A DNA stretch of 64,000 nucleotides, taken from the NCBI RefSeq assembly GCF_001010355.1, contig NZ_JPLA01000041.1, positions 61,494 to 125,493 of the forward strand. The letters run 5' to 3'. Of this stretch, positions 15,903 to 23,740 are shown piece by piece (the stretch's first letter is position 1; each line of letters starts with the position of its first letter). Below the pieces are notes generated by a model that saw nothing but the letters and a program-made list of their open reading frames with translations, had not been told where the DNA came from and ran no database searches. The DNA is from Dyella japonica DSM 16301. GTDB lineage: Bacteria > Pseudomonadota > Gammaproteobacteria > Xanthomonadales > Rhodanobacteraceae. Position numbers and translations under genes: made by a program.

Positions 15903-17372
15903 ATGAAACCGCTCAATTCAACCGCGTCGGGACGTTTTGTCCGCACGCTCCTGCTGGCCGCTGCCGCGCCCGCGCTTTTGTCCGCGTGCATGGTGGGGCC
16001 CAACTTTGAACGGCCGGCGGCGCCGACCACCGGGCACTACGATGCGCAGGCCGAGCAGGCGCTCGACGCCAGTCATCCGACGGCAGGCGCGGCGCATGTC
16101 GAGCCTGGCAAGAAAATGCAGGGCGACTGGTGGTCGACACTGGGCTCGGCCAAACTCGACGAGGTGATGCGCAAGGCGATCGCCGGCAATTTCAACCTGC
16201 AGGCCGCCGACGCGACCATCGCCCAGGCCAATGAAGCGGTCGCTGCCACTGCCGGCGCCTTGAGTCCGCAAGTGGGGTTCGGCGCCACAGGCGGCCGTCA
16301 GAAGTCCGGCAACGGATCCGGTGTCGGCACGTCCAATTTCTATGCGGTCGGGCCGCAGGTGAGTTTCGACTTCGACCTGTTCGGCGGCACCAGGCGCAAG
16401 GTCGAGGAGCGCACGGCGCTCGCCGAGCTGGAGCAGCATCGCTTCGATGCGGCCTATCTCACCGTGACCGGCGATGTGGCGAGCCAGGCCATCCTGTTGG
16501 CTTCGGCTCGTGCACAGATCAAGGCGGTACAGGTGTTGATCGCCGACGACCAGAAGAACCTGGAGCTGGTGCGCAAGGCCCACGAATTGGGTACAGCCAC
16601 CCAGGTTGATATCGCGCTGGCCACCACCCAGCTGGCGCAGGATGAAACCCTGCTGCCGCCGCTGGCGCAGCAGCGTGATGTGGCGCGGCACGCCTTGTCG
16701 ATACTGGTGGGCAAGAGTCCTGGTGACTGGACGGCGCCGGATTTCGATCTCAGCGATTTCGCATTGCCCGAAAGCCTGCCGCTGAGTTTGCCCTCGGAGC
16801 TGGCGCGCGAACGCCCCGACATCCTTGAGGCCGAGGCGCAGCTGCATGCGGCCAGCGCCGAAATTGGCGTGGCCACGGCGGACATGTATCCGCATCTGAC
16901 CCTGTCTGCGTCGCTGACCCAGGCTGGCCCTGGCATCGGAACCCTGTTTGGTATCGCCGGCGCGCTGGCCGGGCCGATCTTCGACGGCGGCACCTTGAAG
17001 GCCAACCGTCGCGGCGCCGTGGACGGCTACAAGGCGTCGCTCGCGGGTTACCAGCAAACCGTCATCACCTCGCTGGGCCAGGTGGCGGACGTGCTGCAGG
17101 CGATCAACCACGACACTGAAGAGTACTCAGCGCAGGAGCGCGCCTTGAGCGCGGCCGAGACCAGCTTGAAGTTGAACCAGCAGGGTTATCGGGTGGGCGA
17201 AATCGGCGTGCTGCAGGTGCTGGATGCCGAGCGTGCTTATCAGCGCGCCTTGATTGGCCATGTGCAGGCACAGACGGCACGTCACCTGGACAGTGTGCAG
17301 CTTTCGATCGCCCTGGGTGGCAATGCCAATGGCGTCTCCGAACAGCGCGTGGCGTCACGCAACCAGCCCTGA
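15903..17372 (+). CDS. outer-membrane efflux lipoprotein (NodT/OprM family)
   Basis: This is a 489-aa TolC-like channel. A lipoprotein signal ends in LLSACMVGPNF, with Cys29 as the lipidation site. Two OEP repeats of long alpha-helices follow; 'LPSELARERPDILEAEAQLHAASAEIGVA' is the family signature. It is the outer-membrane exit for the EmrAB-like pump encoded just upstream, 17 bp after the pump stop. It completes a self-contained three-part efflux operon. Confidence 0.92.
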   Translation: MKPLNSTASGRFVRTLLLAAAAPALLSACMVGPNFERPAAPTTGHYDAQAEQALDASHPTAGAAHVEPGKKMQGDWWSTLGSAKLDEVMRKAIAGNFNLQAADATIAQANEAVAATAGALSPQVGFGATGGRQKSGNGSGVGTSNFYAVGPQVSFDFDLFGGTRRKVEERTALAELEQHRFDAAYLTVTGDVASQAILLASARAQIKAVQVLIADDQKNLELVRKAHELGTATQVDIALATTQLAQDETLLPPLAQQRDVARHALSILVGKSPGDWTAPDFDLSDFALPESLPLSLPSELARERPDILEAEAQLHAASAEIGVATADMYPHLTLSASLTQAGPGIGTLFGIAGALAGPIFDGGTLKANRRGAVDGYKASLAGYQQTVITSLGQVADVLQAINHDTEEYSAQERALSAAETSLKLNQQGYRVGEIGVLQVLDAERAYQRALIGHVQAQTARHLDSVQLSIALGGNANGVSEQRVASRNQP

Positions 17373-17450
17373 GCAGCTGCACCGATGGACATCCTCAACT
17401 CACGCCGCGGCTGCCCTGCGCAAGCCGCGCATCCGACTAGCGAGCACGAC

Positions 17451-18392
17451 ATGCGTACCTCCGATCCTCTTCGTTACACCACCATTCCACTGGCTCACGG
17501 CACCGGCGAGATGCCCGCGGTCGGATTCGGCACACTGATCGCCAACCGCGATGCCGCCAAACAGGCCATCAAGGCGGCGCTGGAAACCGGCTTCCGCCAT
17601 CTCGACGCCGCAGAACGTTATCTCAACGAAGATGTGGTCGGTGCAGCGATGCAGGAGGCTTTCGCGGCCGGCATCGTGAAGCGCGAAGAGCTCTTTGTCA
17701 CCACCAAGCTGTGGAACACCAATCATCGTCCGGAACGCGTACGGCCAGCGTTCGAGGCGAGCCTGCGTCGGCTCCAGCTCCACTACATCGATCTGTACCT
17801 GATCCACACGCCGTTTGCGTTCCAGCCGGGCGACGAGATGGACCCGCGCGATGCGCACGACCAGCCGATCTACGATACCGGCGTGACCCTGGTGGAAACC
17901 TGGCGCGCGATGGAGCGCCTGGTGGATGAAGGAAAGTGTCGCGCCATCGGGCTATCGGACATCACCCTGCCCAAGCTCAAGGAAATCGTCGAGGTGGCGC
18001 GCATCAAGCCCGCGGCAGTACAGGTGGAATGCCATCCGTATCTGCCCGAATGGGAACTGTTCGAATACTGCCAGCAACACGGCATCGTGCTGCTCGCGTT
18101 TGCGCCGCTGGGGCATGGCATGGAGCCGCGCATCACCGACGATGCAGTGATCACCGGCATCGCGCAGCGTGTTGGCAGGACGCCGGCCCAGGTGGCACTG
18201 GCCTGGGCGGCGCAGCGCGGCACGGCGTTTCTGACCACGTCGACCAACCCGGCGCATATCGAAGAGAACTTCGACATTGCCTCGCTGCCCGACGAGGCCA
18301 TGCAACAGATGAAGCATGACATCACCACGACCATTCGCTTGAATGCGGTGGTGGAGACCGGCGTGCCAGGCTTTGTGCCACGGCGCAAATAA
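17451..18392 (+). CDS. aldo/keto reductase
   Basis: This 313-aa (alpha/beta)8-barrel NADPH reductase has the full catalytic tetrad: Asp and Tyr in HLDAAERYLNE, Lys in TTKLW, and His in LIHTP. The NADP-binding end reads 'TSTNPAHIEEN'. The ATG at 17451 (MRTSDPLRYTTIPL) gives the usual N-terminus; an in-frame ATG at 17385 would add 22 residues with no better ribosome site. It reduces aldehydes or ketones. It follows the efflux operon by 78 bp and could be induced with it. Confidence 0.88.
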   Translation: MRTSDPLRYTTIPLAHGTGEMPAVGFGTLIANRDAAKQAIKAALETGFRHLDAAERYLNEDVVGAAMQEAFAAGIVKREELFVTTKLWNTNHRPERVRPAFEASLRRLQLHYIDLYLIHTPFAFQPGDEMDPRDAHDQPIYDTGVTLVETWRAMERLVDEGKCRAIGLSDITLPKLKEIVEVARIKPAAVQVECHPYLPEWELFEYCQQHGIVLLAFAPLGHGMEPRITDDAVITGIAQRVGRTPAQVALAWAAQRGTAFLTTSTNPAHIEENFDIASLPDEAMQQMKHDITTTIRLNAVVETGVPGFVPRRK

Positions 18393-18412
18393 ACGGGTGA
18401 TGGTGCGCGGCC

Positions 18413-20167
18413 CTAGAGATCAAGTTCGATGTCGCTGCTGGGGCGCGCACAGCAAATCAGCACGCTCCCATCGGCGGGGGCGCCCACCGGCTCGGTGTCG
18501 TAGCGAATCTGGCCGGCAATCAGTGCGGTCTCGCAGGTATGGCAGACACCGGCGCGGCAGGACCAGCGCACCGGCACATCGCAGGCTTCGGCAAATTCCA
18601 GCAGGCTCTGATAGCGATCGGACCAGGGCAAGGCCAGGCTGCTGCGACTGAAGGAGACCGTGGGACCTTGTCCTGCGGGACCTGCCGGCGGATGCGGCGA
18701 CCTGGCGGGGCCCGCAGCGATGCCCGGCGTGATCGACCCGACGCTGCCGAAGATCTCCGTGTGCAGATGCGTGGACGCGTAGCCCACCGCTGCCAGTCCA
18801 TCCATCAGGTCAGACATGAAGCTGGTTGGGCCACATAGATAGAACTGCGCGTTGCTGGGCACTCCCAGTCGCTGGATCGTCGCTGCACTGATGCGTTCGG
18901 CGACGTCGAAATCGCGGCCCAACTGATCTTCAGCACGAGGCTGGCTATAGGCTACGAGCGCATGGACATGGGGCAGTTCGCCGAGCAAACGGCGGACTTC
19001 CGATGCAAACGGACGTTCGGCGCCGTTGCGCGCGCCGTAGATCCAGTAGACCTCGCGCCTGGCCGCCACGCCTTCCGCCGCCAATTGATGCAGCATGCCG
19101 AGCACCGGCGTGACACCGATGCCCGCGCTCACCAACACCACCGGATCGTCGCCTGCCTGCAGCGTAAACGTCCCACGTGGCGCACTGACCTCCATCAGGT
19201 CGCCCGCATGGACATGGCTGTGGATATATCGGCTGCCCTCGCCGGAGCCGCGCTTGATGCTCACGCGATAGCAGCCGTCTTCACCGATATTGGAGATCGA
19301 ATAGCTGCGCGTGACTGCACTGCCACCGTCGGCTGCAGGCAGGCGCAGGACGACGAACGATCCTGCGGCCGGCGGCGCGAGGTACGGCGGCTCGGTCGCA
19401 ATCAGCAGCAGGGACTTCACTTCGCTGCTTTCCTCCACCACGCTCACCACCTTCAGCGTGCGAAAGCCGGGCCATGCAGCCGGCGCCATCACCGGAGCGA
19501 GCCCGGCGTTGCCTGGCAGTCCCGCCGTGTTGGCCAGCAAGGCATCGAAGGACTGCTTCCAGCCAGGGCTGAGCGAAGGCTCGCTGGCTGCAAGCTGCAG
19601 GCGGTCCTTGGGATGATCGGGCAGATAGAGCAAGCCATCCACTTCGGCCACGGTCATGCCGGCACGTCCGCGCTCGACGCGCACGATCTCGTCGCCCGCG
19701 CCGATCTCGCCTTCCTCGATCACCCGAAGATAAAAGCCGGGCCGGCGATGCGAGACGAGCAGGGCAGGCATGCGCGGCTCGTCCATGCGTATGCCGACGC
19801 GGTAGCAGGTGACGCGTGGCTGCGATACCTCGAACAAGGCCCCGCCGATCCGATAACGGTCGCCGACGCAGACATCGTCATCGGCCAGTCCATCCACCGT
19901 CAGATTCTCGCCGAACATGCCGTATTCGCCCAGCGTTCGCTGCAGCACGTGCTCCCAGTAGCGGTACGAGGCGACCTGGTAGACCATCACCGCGCGATGC
20001 ACGCCGCCGTGACCTTGCAGGTCGCCCTGGCCGTCACCGTCGAGATTGAGGCGGCGCGCCATCACGCGTCCGCCCACGGGACGTTTCCAGACCGCCGTCC
20101 GAACGGTTTTGCCGCGCCATGACACGTCTGCGGGAAGGCCGACATTGACGGATACGACGTGGCTCAT
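18413..20167 (-). CDS. MOSC / ferredoxin-NADP reductase / 2Fe-2S fusion oxidoreductase
   Basis: This is a 584-aa three-part protein. Residues ~1-210 form a MOSC domain of the YiiM type (GGVHRAVMVYQ, GENLTVDGL, and Cys in 'RVTCYRVGIRM'). Residues ~235-460 form an FAD/NAD reductase (RSYSIS flavin motif, VSAGIGVTPVLGML, LCGPTSFM). The C-terminus is a plant-type 2Fe-2S ferredoxin with CRAGVCHTC and a last Cys ~28 residues later. MOSC domains bind molybdenum-cofactor or sulfur/oxime substrates, so the protein probably feeds NAD(P)H electrons to a substrate held in the MOSC domain. The start at 20167 opens at MSHVVSVNVG. The TDT transporter gene lies 61 bp upstream. Confidence 0.9.
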   Translation of the reverse strand: MSHVVSVNVGLPADVSWRGKTVRTAVWKRPVGGRVMARRLNLDGDGQGDLQGHGGVHRAVMVYQVASYRYWEHVLQRTLGEYGMFGENLTVDGLADDDVCVGDRYRIGGALFEVSQPRVTCYRVGIRMDEPRMPALLVSHRRPGFYLRVIEEGEIGAGDEIVRVERGRAGMTVAEVDGLLYLPDHPKDRLQLAASEPSLSPGWKQSFDALLANTAGLPGNAGLAPVMAPAAWPGFRTLKVVSVVEESSEVKSLLLIATEPPYLAPPAAGSFVVLRLPAADGGSAVTRSYSISNIGEDGCYRVSIKRGSGEGSRYIHSHVHAGDLMEVSAPRGTFTLQAGDDPVVLVSAGIGVTPVLGMLHQLAAEGVAARREVYWIYGARNGAERPFASEVRRLLGELPHVHALVAYSQPRAEDQLGRDFDVAERISAATIQRLGVPSNAQFYLCGPTSFMSDLMDGLAAVGYASTHLHTEIFGSVGSITPGIAAGPARSPHPPAGPAGQGPTVSFSRSSLALPWSDRYQSLLEFAEACDVPVRWSCRAGVCHTCETALIAGQIRYDTEPVGAPADGSVLICCARPSSDIELDL

Positions 20168-20228
20168 GGATAACGACTCCGCACACATCAAGAGCGGTTG
20201 GCCCAAGGCCAGCGCCCATGGCATCGAC

Positions 20229-21185
20229 TCACTTCGGAGACACCAGTTTTCCCTGCACGAGCAGGCGAATGGTTGCCACCGTCATGACAAGAATCACCAG
20301 GTTGCCGCCGACGAACAGATACGGCGCCATCAGGGCGAACGGACCGGTCTCGCCATGTTGGATCAGCCGCAGTGGTGCCGCCGTGAGCGAGGTTACCCCG
20401 AAAGTGAAGCCCCAGTAGCTCACTGAAAACGGCTGCTCACGTATCCATGGCAGCAGGCGCAGCAGGACCACCGCGATCATCAGGCCATAGGCCAGCATGG
20501 CGTGGATGAACAGGTCCGGCGGGCCGCTGCTCAGGTTGATGTACGCGATCGCGCCGACGGTCGGCGGCGCCAGCTGGATGCCCAGGGTAGGGCGGATCAT
20601 CGGCGCCATCGCGTCGGCGGTGTAGAGCCGATGCAGCAACACCGCATCGATGGCCAGCCAGGTGAACGCACCGGCGCCAAACGCCAGCTCGCCCCAGTCG
20701 GCGTAACCCAGGTTGGCCGCCACGGCTGCCGCCACGAAGGACCCGCCCACCACCGGCAGATAGAGTGCCGCGGTGGTGCATGCCTTGTCGCGCCCACCCA
20801 CCCACAGCGTGCCGGTCAGCCACACGGCGAAACTCACCGTGTGCAAAAAGCCGAGCACGAAGAGCACCAGCGCGGCGTCGCGCGAATAGGGCAATACGGC
20901 GCCGGCCATCACCATGGTGGTAAGGCCGGCAAGTCCCACGAAGCAACTCTGCACGGGATGGCTCAGTTCAGCGAGCGCGGCCGGTCGCGCATAGATCCAC
21001 TTGGCCGACGTCAGCACCAACAAAGTGAGCCACACCACGGCGGCCAAGGCGAGCAGTGTCTCGCCGATCCACGCGGGCAGTTGCCAGACCTGATGCGCCG
21101 CACGCCATGCATTGCCCAGCCCGCCGATGCCAAGCACGATGCCAAAGAAGCTCGCAGGAACAACCGGCAACCTGCTAAGTGCCAT
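20229..21185 (-). CDS. TDT/SLAC1 family transporter (TehA/Ssu1-like)
   Basis: This 318-aa protein has about ten hydrophobic helices and the TDT-family pattern, opening VVPASFFGIVLGIGGLGNAWR and ending FALMAPYLFVGGNLVILVMTV. The family includes the anion channel SLAC1, TehA of tellurite/biocide resistance and the sulfite exporter Ssu1. It is the first gene of a two-gene unit with the MOSC/reductase fusion. The sulfur-related partner makes an anion-export role attractive, but this is inference. Confidence 0.85.
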   Translation of the reverse strand: MALSRLPVVPASFFGIVLGIGGLGNAWRAAHQVWQLPAWIGETLLALAAVVWLTLLVLTSAKWIYARPAALAELSHPVQSCFVGLAGLTTMVMAGAVLPYSRDAALVLFVLGFLHTVSFAVWLTGTLWVGGRDKACTTAALYLPVVGGSFVAAAVAANLGYADWGELAFGAGAFTWLAIDAVLLHRLYTADAMAPMIRPTLGIQLAPPTVGAIAYINLSSGPPDLFIHAMLAYGLMIAVVLLRLLPWIREQPFSVSYWGFTFGVTSLTAAPLRLIQHGETGPFALMAPYLFVGGNLVILVMTVATIRLLVQGKLVSPK

Positions 21186-21337
21186 GGTGTCAGGCCTCGA
21201 TGGAGTGCTGCGGTTTGCCGGACGGCTTGCGCCGGATGCTTCCCGAAGAATGCGCTCTCAGGGACGCCACGCCTGAGCCTGCATCCGAAAGACGCTGTCA
21301 CCCGAGTGGGCACCATAGGCAGGCCACCCGACCGGCA

Positions 21338-21355
21338 CCATTGCACCAAGGTGTC
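21338..21355. repeat. 18-bp intergenic sequence repeated from 8753-8770
   Basis: Second copy of CCATTGCACCAAGGTGTC. Here it runs into an imperfect inverted repeat in which ACCAAGGTGT is followed 7 bp later by ATACTTTGGT. It lies in the 290-bp gap between the divergent TDT transporter and the gene at 21476. Confidence 0.45.
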
Positions 21356-21475
21356 ACTCATACTTTGGTATCGCCGCTGTGCGCAGGAGCGGCTTGTCGC
21401 ATGGTCGGCACCCCAACGCGCAAGCAGGTAACATCGGTCGTCGACGGCCTGATGCAGTTGCACGAGGAGTGACCC

Positions 21476-21724
21476 ATGATTTTCGCCGTGTTCCTTGTTG
21501 CCCCCCACGACGTGAAAACCGAACACGTCGAAGAAGCGCCCGAACTGCTTGAGCGCGATGGCGTGCTGTTCTCCTTGCGCGGCGGCCCCCGCCAACCGCA
21601 GACCACCGACCGCGTATGGGATCCGGTGGCCGTGTATGCGCCCGACGAGCTCAGCGAAGAGGAGTTTCAGGATCTGTTTGAGCTCAATCGGCCGGGTGTG
21701 CCGGAGTTGAACCTGAGGTATTGA
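21476..21724 (+). CDS. small hypothetical protein
   Basis: This 82-aa acidic protein (MIFAVFLVAPHDVKTEHVEEAPELLERDG) has a good GAGGAG ribosome site. There is no signal peptide or membrane segment. The opening strand and 'LLERDGVLFSLRGG' recall YciI-like ferredoxin folds, but no catalytic His/Asp pair is visible, so I do not assign a family. It is divergent from the TDT transporter gene. Confidence 0.6.
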   Translation: MIFAVFLVAPHDVKTEHVEEAPELLERDGVLFSLRGGPRQPQTTDRVWDPVAVYAPDELSEEEFQDLFELNRPGVPELNLRY

Positions 21725-21945
21725 AGACGCGCGAAGCCGGGGCGTGACCCTGCGCTGTTGAAGGCGTGCCGGCGCCATGGTGCTGCCAGGTGGCGCTCTC
21801 GTGCTTACTTGCGGTTTCGGTCAGGCATCCTTGCCTGCGATGGCGCGTTACCGCTGCGGCGGCAGAACACACTCGCGCGCCATCGCTTCAGACCCGTCGT
21901 GCCGTTCGTGGTGATACGCCGCGTTCAATCGCGGCCTCACAGGTT

Positions 21946-22260
21946 TCAGCGCACTGTTACCTGAGTCGACTCAGCCGCCGCTGCGGACTCTGCGACGTGA
22001 TCGGCGTGCCTGGCGGTATGAACAGGCTGCGGCGCGAGCTGGGAAGGGTAGTCCACGTCCCAATCGATGCGGCCGTTGATGCGGCTGCTGGACACCTCGA
22101 GGGCCTCGCTGTTGCGAGTCTGCGCTGCGGCTTGCGGTGCTGCGTTGCTCTGCGTGTTCTCTGTCGCCAGCAGCGGACCAGCGACCACGGTCGCCCCCAG
22201 CATCAGGGCAGTCGCGAGCAGGCGTTTGGCTGAAAACGTAGATGATTGTGTGACGTTCAT
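21946..22260 (-). CDS. small exported hypothetical protein
   Basis: This 104-aa protein has a signal peptide (LLATALMLGATVVAGPLLA, cleavage near residue 33) and a low-complexity mature part rich in Ala, Ser, Gln and Thr, so it is probably a disordered periplasmic protein. No family is recognised. A near-consensus sigma-70 promoter (22359-22386) precedes it, suggesting strong expression. Downstream, 21725-21945 holds no supported feature. Confidence 0.62.
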   Translation of the reverse strand: MNVTQSSTFSAKRLLATALMLGATVVAGPLLATENTQSNAAPQAAAQTRNSEALEVSSSRINGRIDWDVDYPSQLAPQPVHTARHADHVAESAAAAESTQVTVR

Positions 22261-22346
22261 GGTTAGGGCTCCGATAGAGTGGCGATCAGCGCCTTGAGCT
22301 GGCTCCCTGCATCAAGTCGGCATCCCTGCTGGGCGCGTCTTATTGT

Positions 22347-22356
22347 GTACAAGTAC
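22347..22356. promoter_or_regulatory. GTACAAGTAC dyad at predicted transcription start
   Basis: GTACAAGTAC lies immediately downstream of the predicted -10 box on the minus strand, where a repressor would block initiation. It resembles the GTACTT/AAGTAC arms flanking the efflux promoters near 13173-13243, so the same TetR protein could act here. This is inference. Confidence 0.35.
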
Positions 22357-22358
22357 GC

Positions 22359-22386
22359 ATAATAATGAGTAGCGACCGGATGTCAA
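22359..22386 (-). promoter_or_regulatory. sigma-70 promoter of the small exported protein
   Basis: On the minus strand, TTGACA (complement of 22381-22386) is followed by a 16-bp spacer and TATTAT (complement of 22359-22364). This is the best promoter match I saw in the window. The start would be near 22352, about 90 bp before the ATG at 22260. Confidence 0.65.
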
Positions 22387-22448
22387 GCCTTTTTATGCGT
22401 ATATGTATAAAAATATAGCGACGCACACGATGGGCGCCACTTCTTGTC

Positions 22449-22530
22449 TGTGGGAGCGCACCCTGTGCGCGACAGCCACGCTGCGGTGCACCGCTCCGTA
22501 GGGTTGTCGCGCACAGGGTGCGCTCCTACA
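22449..22530. repeat. interspersed palindromic element, copy B
   Basis: The 25-bp arm at 22449-22473 is inverted at 22506-22530 with one change. The 32-bp spacer (containing GCTGCGGTGCACCGCTCCGT) is also conserved with copy C and partly with copy E. Confidence 0.85.
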
Positions 22531-22583
22531 AATGAGGGGACCGGCAGCTTTGCCCCGCCATCGGCAGACCTGCGCCCCCCCCT

Positions 22584-22647
22584 TGTAGGAGCGCACCTTG
22601 TGCGCGACCGCAGCGCTGCGATGTACCGCTCCGTGGGGTTGTCGCGC
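22584..22647. repeat. interspersed palindromic element, copy C (right arm truncated)
   Basis: The left arm (22584-22608) differs from the consensus at two positions. The spacer matches copy B, but the right arm stops after GTCGCGC at 22647, next to the end of the DUF2955 gene. Confidence 0.75.
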
Positions 22648-22693
22648 CAGCGTCGGCATCGCTGGAACTACGGATCATCGAAGCGAGCGAACA

Positions 22694-23740
22694 TCAACGA
22701 CTGGCGGAAGGATGCTTCGCCAGCGGTCGATTCATCGCGCGGTGCCAGGCCAGCGTCATCATGCCCACCGCGAAAGCACCGGCGAGGGCGAACTGGATGA
22801 CGCGAGTCAGCCACAGCCAAAGCGTGCCGGTGTCGGAGGAAATCGACGTGCTGAGGATGATCAGCATCGCATTGCACGCCAGCACGGCCACGGCAGCGGC
22901 CGGTCCGCCGGCACAGACGCGCTGGCCGAAGCCCAGCAGCGCCACCAGCAGGAGACCGGCGAGGAAGGGCAGGCTGGGTGAGGTCAGCAACAGCGTATGC
23001 ATCAGCAAGCCGAGCAAACCACCGGCGAAGTTGCCGATGATCATGCCCATGGCGTGGGCGCGGCCACGCTGCAGATCGAAATTGGCCACCAGCATCACGG
23101 TGGCAATCATTACCGGCAGCACATCGGTCAGGCCAAAGAGCAGATAGACCAGCATCAAGGGCATCACGATGGCTACGCCGGCCAAGGCCATGGCCACCGG
23201 CGACTGCCTGCCCGGTGCGGCGTTGGCCGGTGGCTTTGGCGCTGCCGTGAGCGGCCATGCGGCGTATACCACCCAGATCGCCAGCAGCGCGACCGCCATG
23301 CTGCGGATAAAGGCCAGTGGCAGGATGCCTGCCTGGGCCGGCGCCACCATGACGACCACCGGGATGGTGGCCAGGCTGATCAACAACAGCAGCGGTGGCA
23401 GCGGCGGCGCGCCCCGGAGTATGCGAAGAAAAGCCAGGAACACGCCCAGGCCAATCAAGCCGAACAGCACCACCGGCGTGTCGCGAAACAGCGAAGCGAT
23501 GGCAAACGCGAACAGCGACGTCACCGACATCACCACCATCAGGCCCACCGCCATCTTCAGCGGCGGTCGCATCGGCAGGTTGGACAGCAGTACGGCGGCA
23601 AGCACTGGCCCGAGGAAGCTTGGCGCCCATTGCAGCATCTCGCTGAGCACAAACGCCGCCGTGACGCCCACCGCAAAGCGCAAGGTGGCATGCAGGGTCA
23701 CATCGCCCTGCGATGGAGCCTCGGTGCGGGACGCGCTCAT
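22694..23740 (-). CDS. DUF2955/FUSC-like inner-membrane transporter component
   Basis: This 348-aa protein has two blocks of closely packed hydrophobic helices (residues ~20-155 and ~185-335), the layout of DUF2955/FUSC proteins related to aromatic-acid exporters such as AaeB. It overlaps the HlyD gene by ATGA. DUF2955 proteins are regularly paired with an HlyD adaptor, and here also with an outer-membrane channel, so export is likely; the substrate is unknown. It is the last gene of a four-gene unit. Confidence 0.82.
   Translation of the reverse strand: MSASRTEAPSQGDVTLHATLRFAVGVTAAFVLSEMLQWAPSFLGPVLAAVLLSNLPMRPPLKMAVGLMVVMSVTSLFAFAIASLFRDTPVVLFGLIGLGVFLAFLRILRGAPPLPPLLLLISLATIPVVVMVAPAQAGILPLAFIRSMAVALLAIWVVYAAWPLTAAPKPPANAAPGRQSPVAMALAGVAIVMPLMLVYLLFGLTDVLPVMIATVMLVANFDLQRGRAHAMGMIIGNFAGGLLGLLMHTLLLTSPSLPFLAGLLLVALLGFGQRVCAGGPAAAVAVLACNAMLIILSTSISSDTGTLWLWLTRVIQFALAGAFAVGMMTLAWHRAMNRPLAKHPSASR

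Larger units (their letters stand above)
22261..22693. other. 433-bp intergenic region: promoter plus two repeat elements
   Basis: No gene is supported. The left part carries the promoter and GTACAAGTAC site of the exported protein in an unusually AT-rich patch (22341-22430). The right part holds palindromic repeat copies B and C. Confidence 0.6.

Noticed and set aside
20229..21185. Naming the TDT transporter tehA (tellurite resistance)
   Set aside because: The family also covers sulfite and anion channels, and no TehB methyltransferase is adjacent, so the symbol is not justified.
22449..22647. Possible CRISPR-like repeat cluster
   Set aside because: The repeats are inverted palindromic arms with related spacers, not regularly spaced direct repeats with unique spacers, and no cas genes are near.
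22668..23630. Alternative 320-codon minus-strand frame over the DUF2955 gene
   Set aside because: The chosen frame has clean transmembrane helices and an ATGA overlap with HlyD. The alternative is Gly/Arg-rich and soluble-looking noise.
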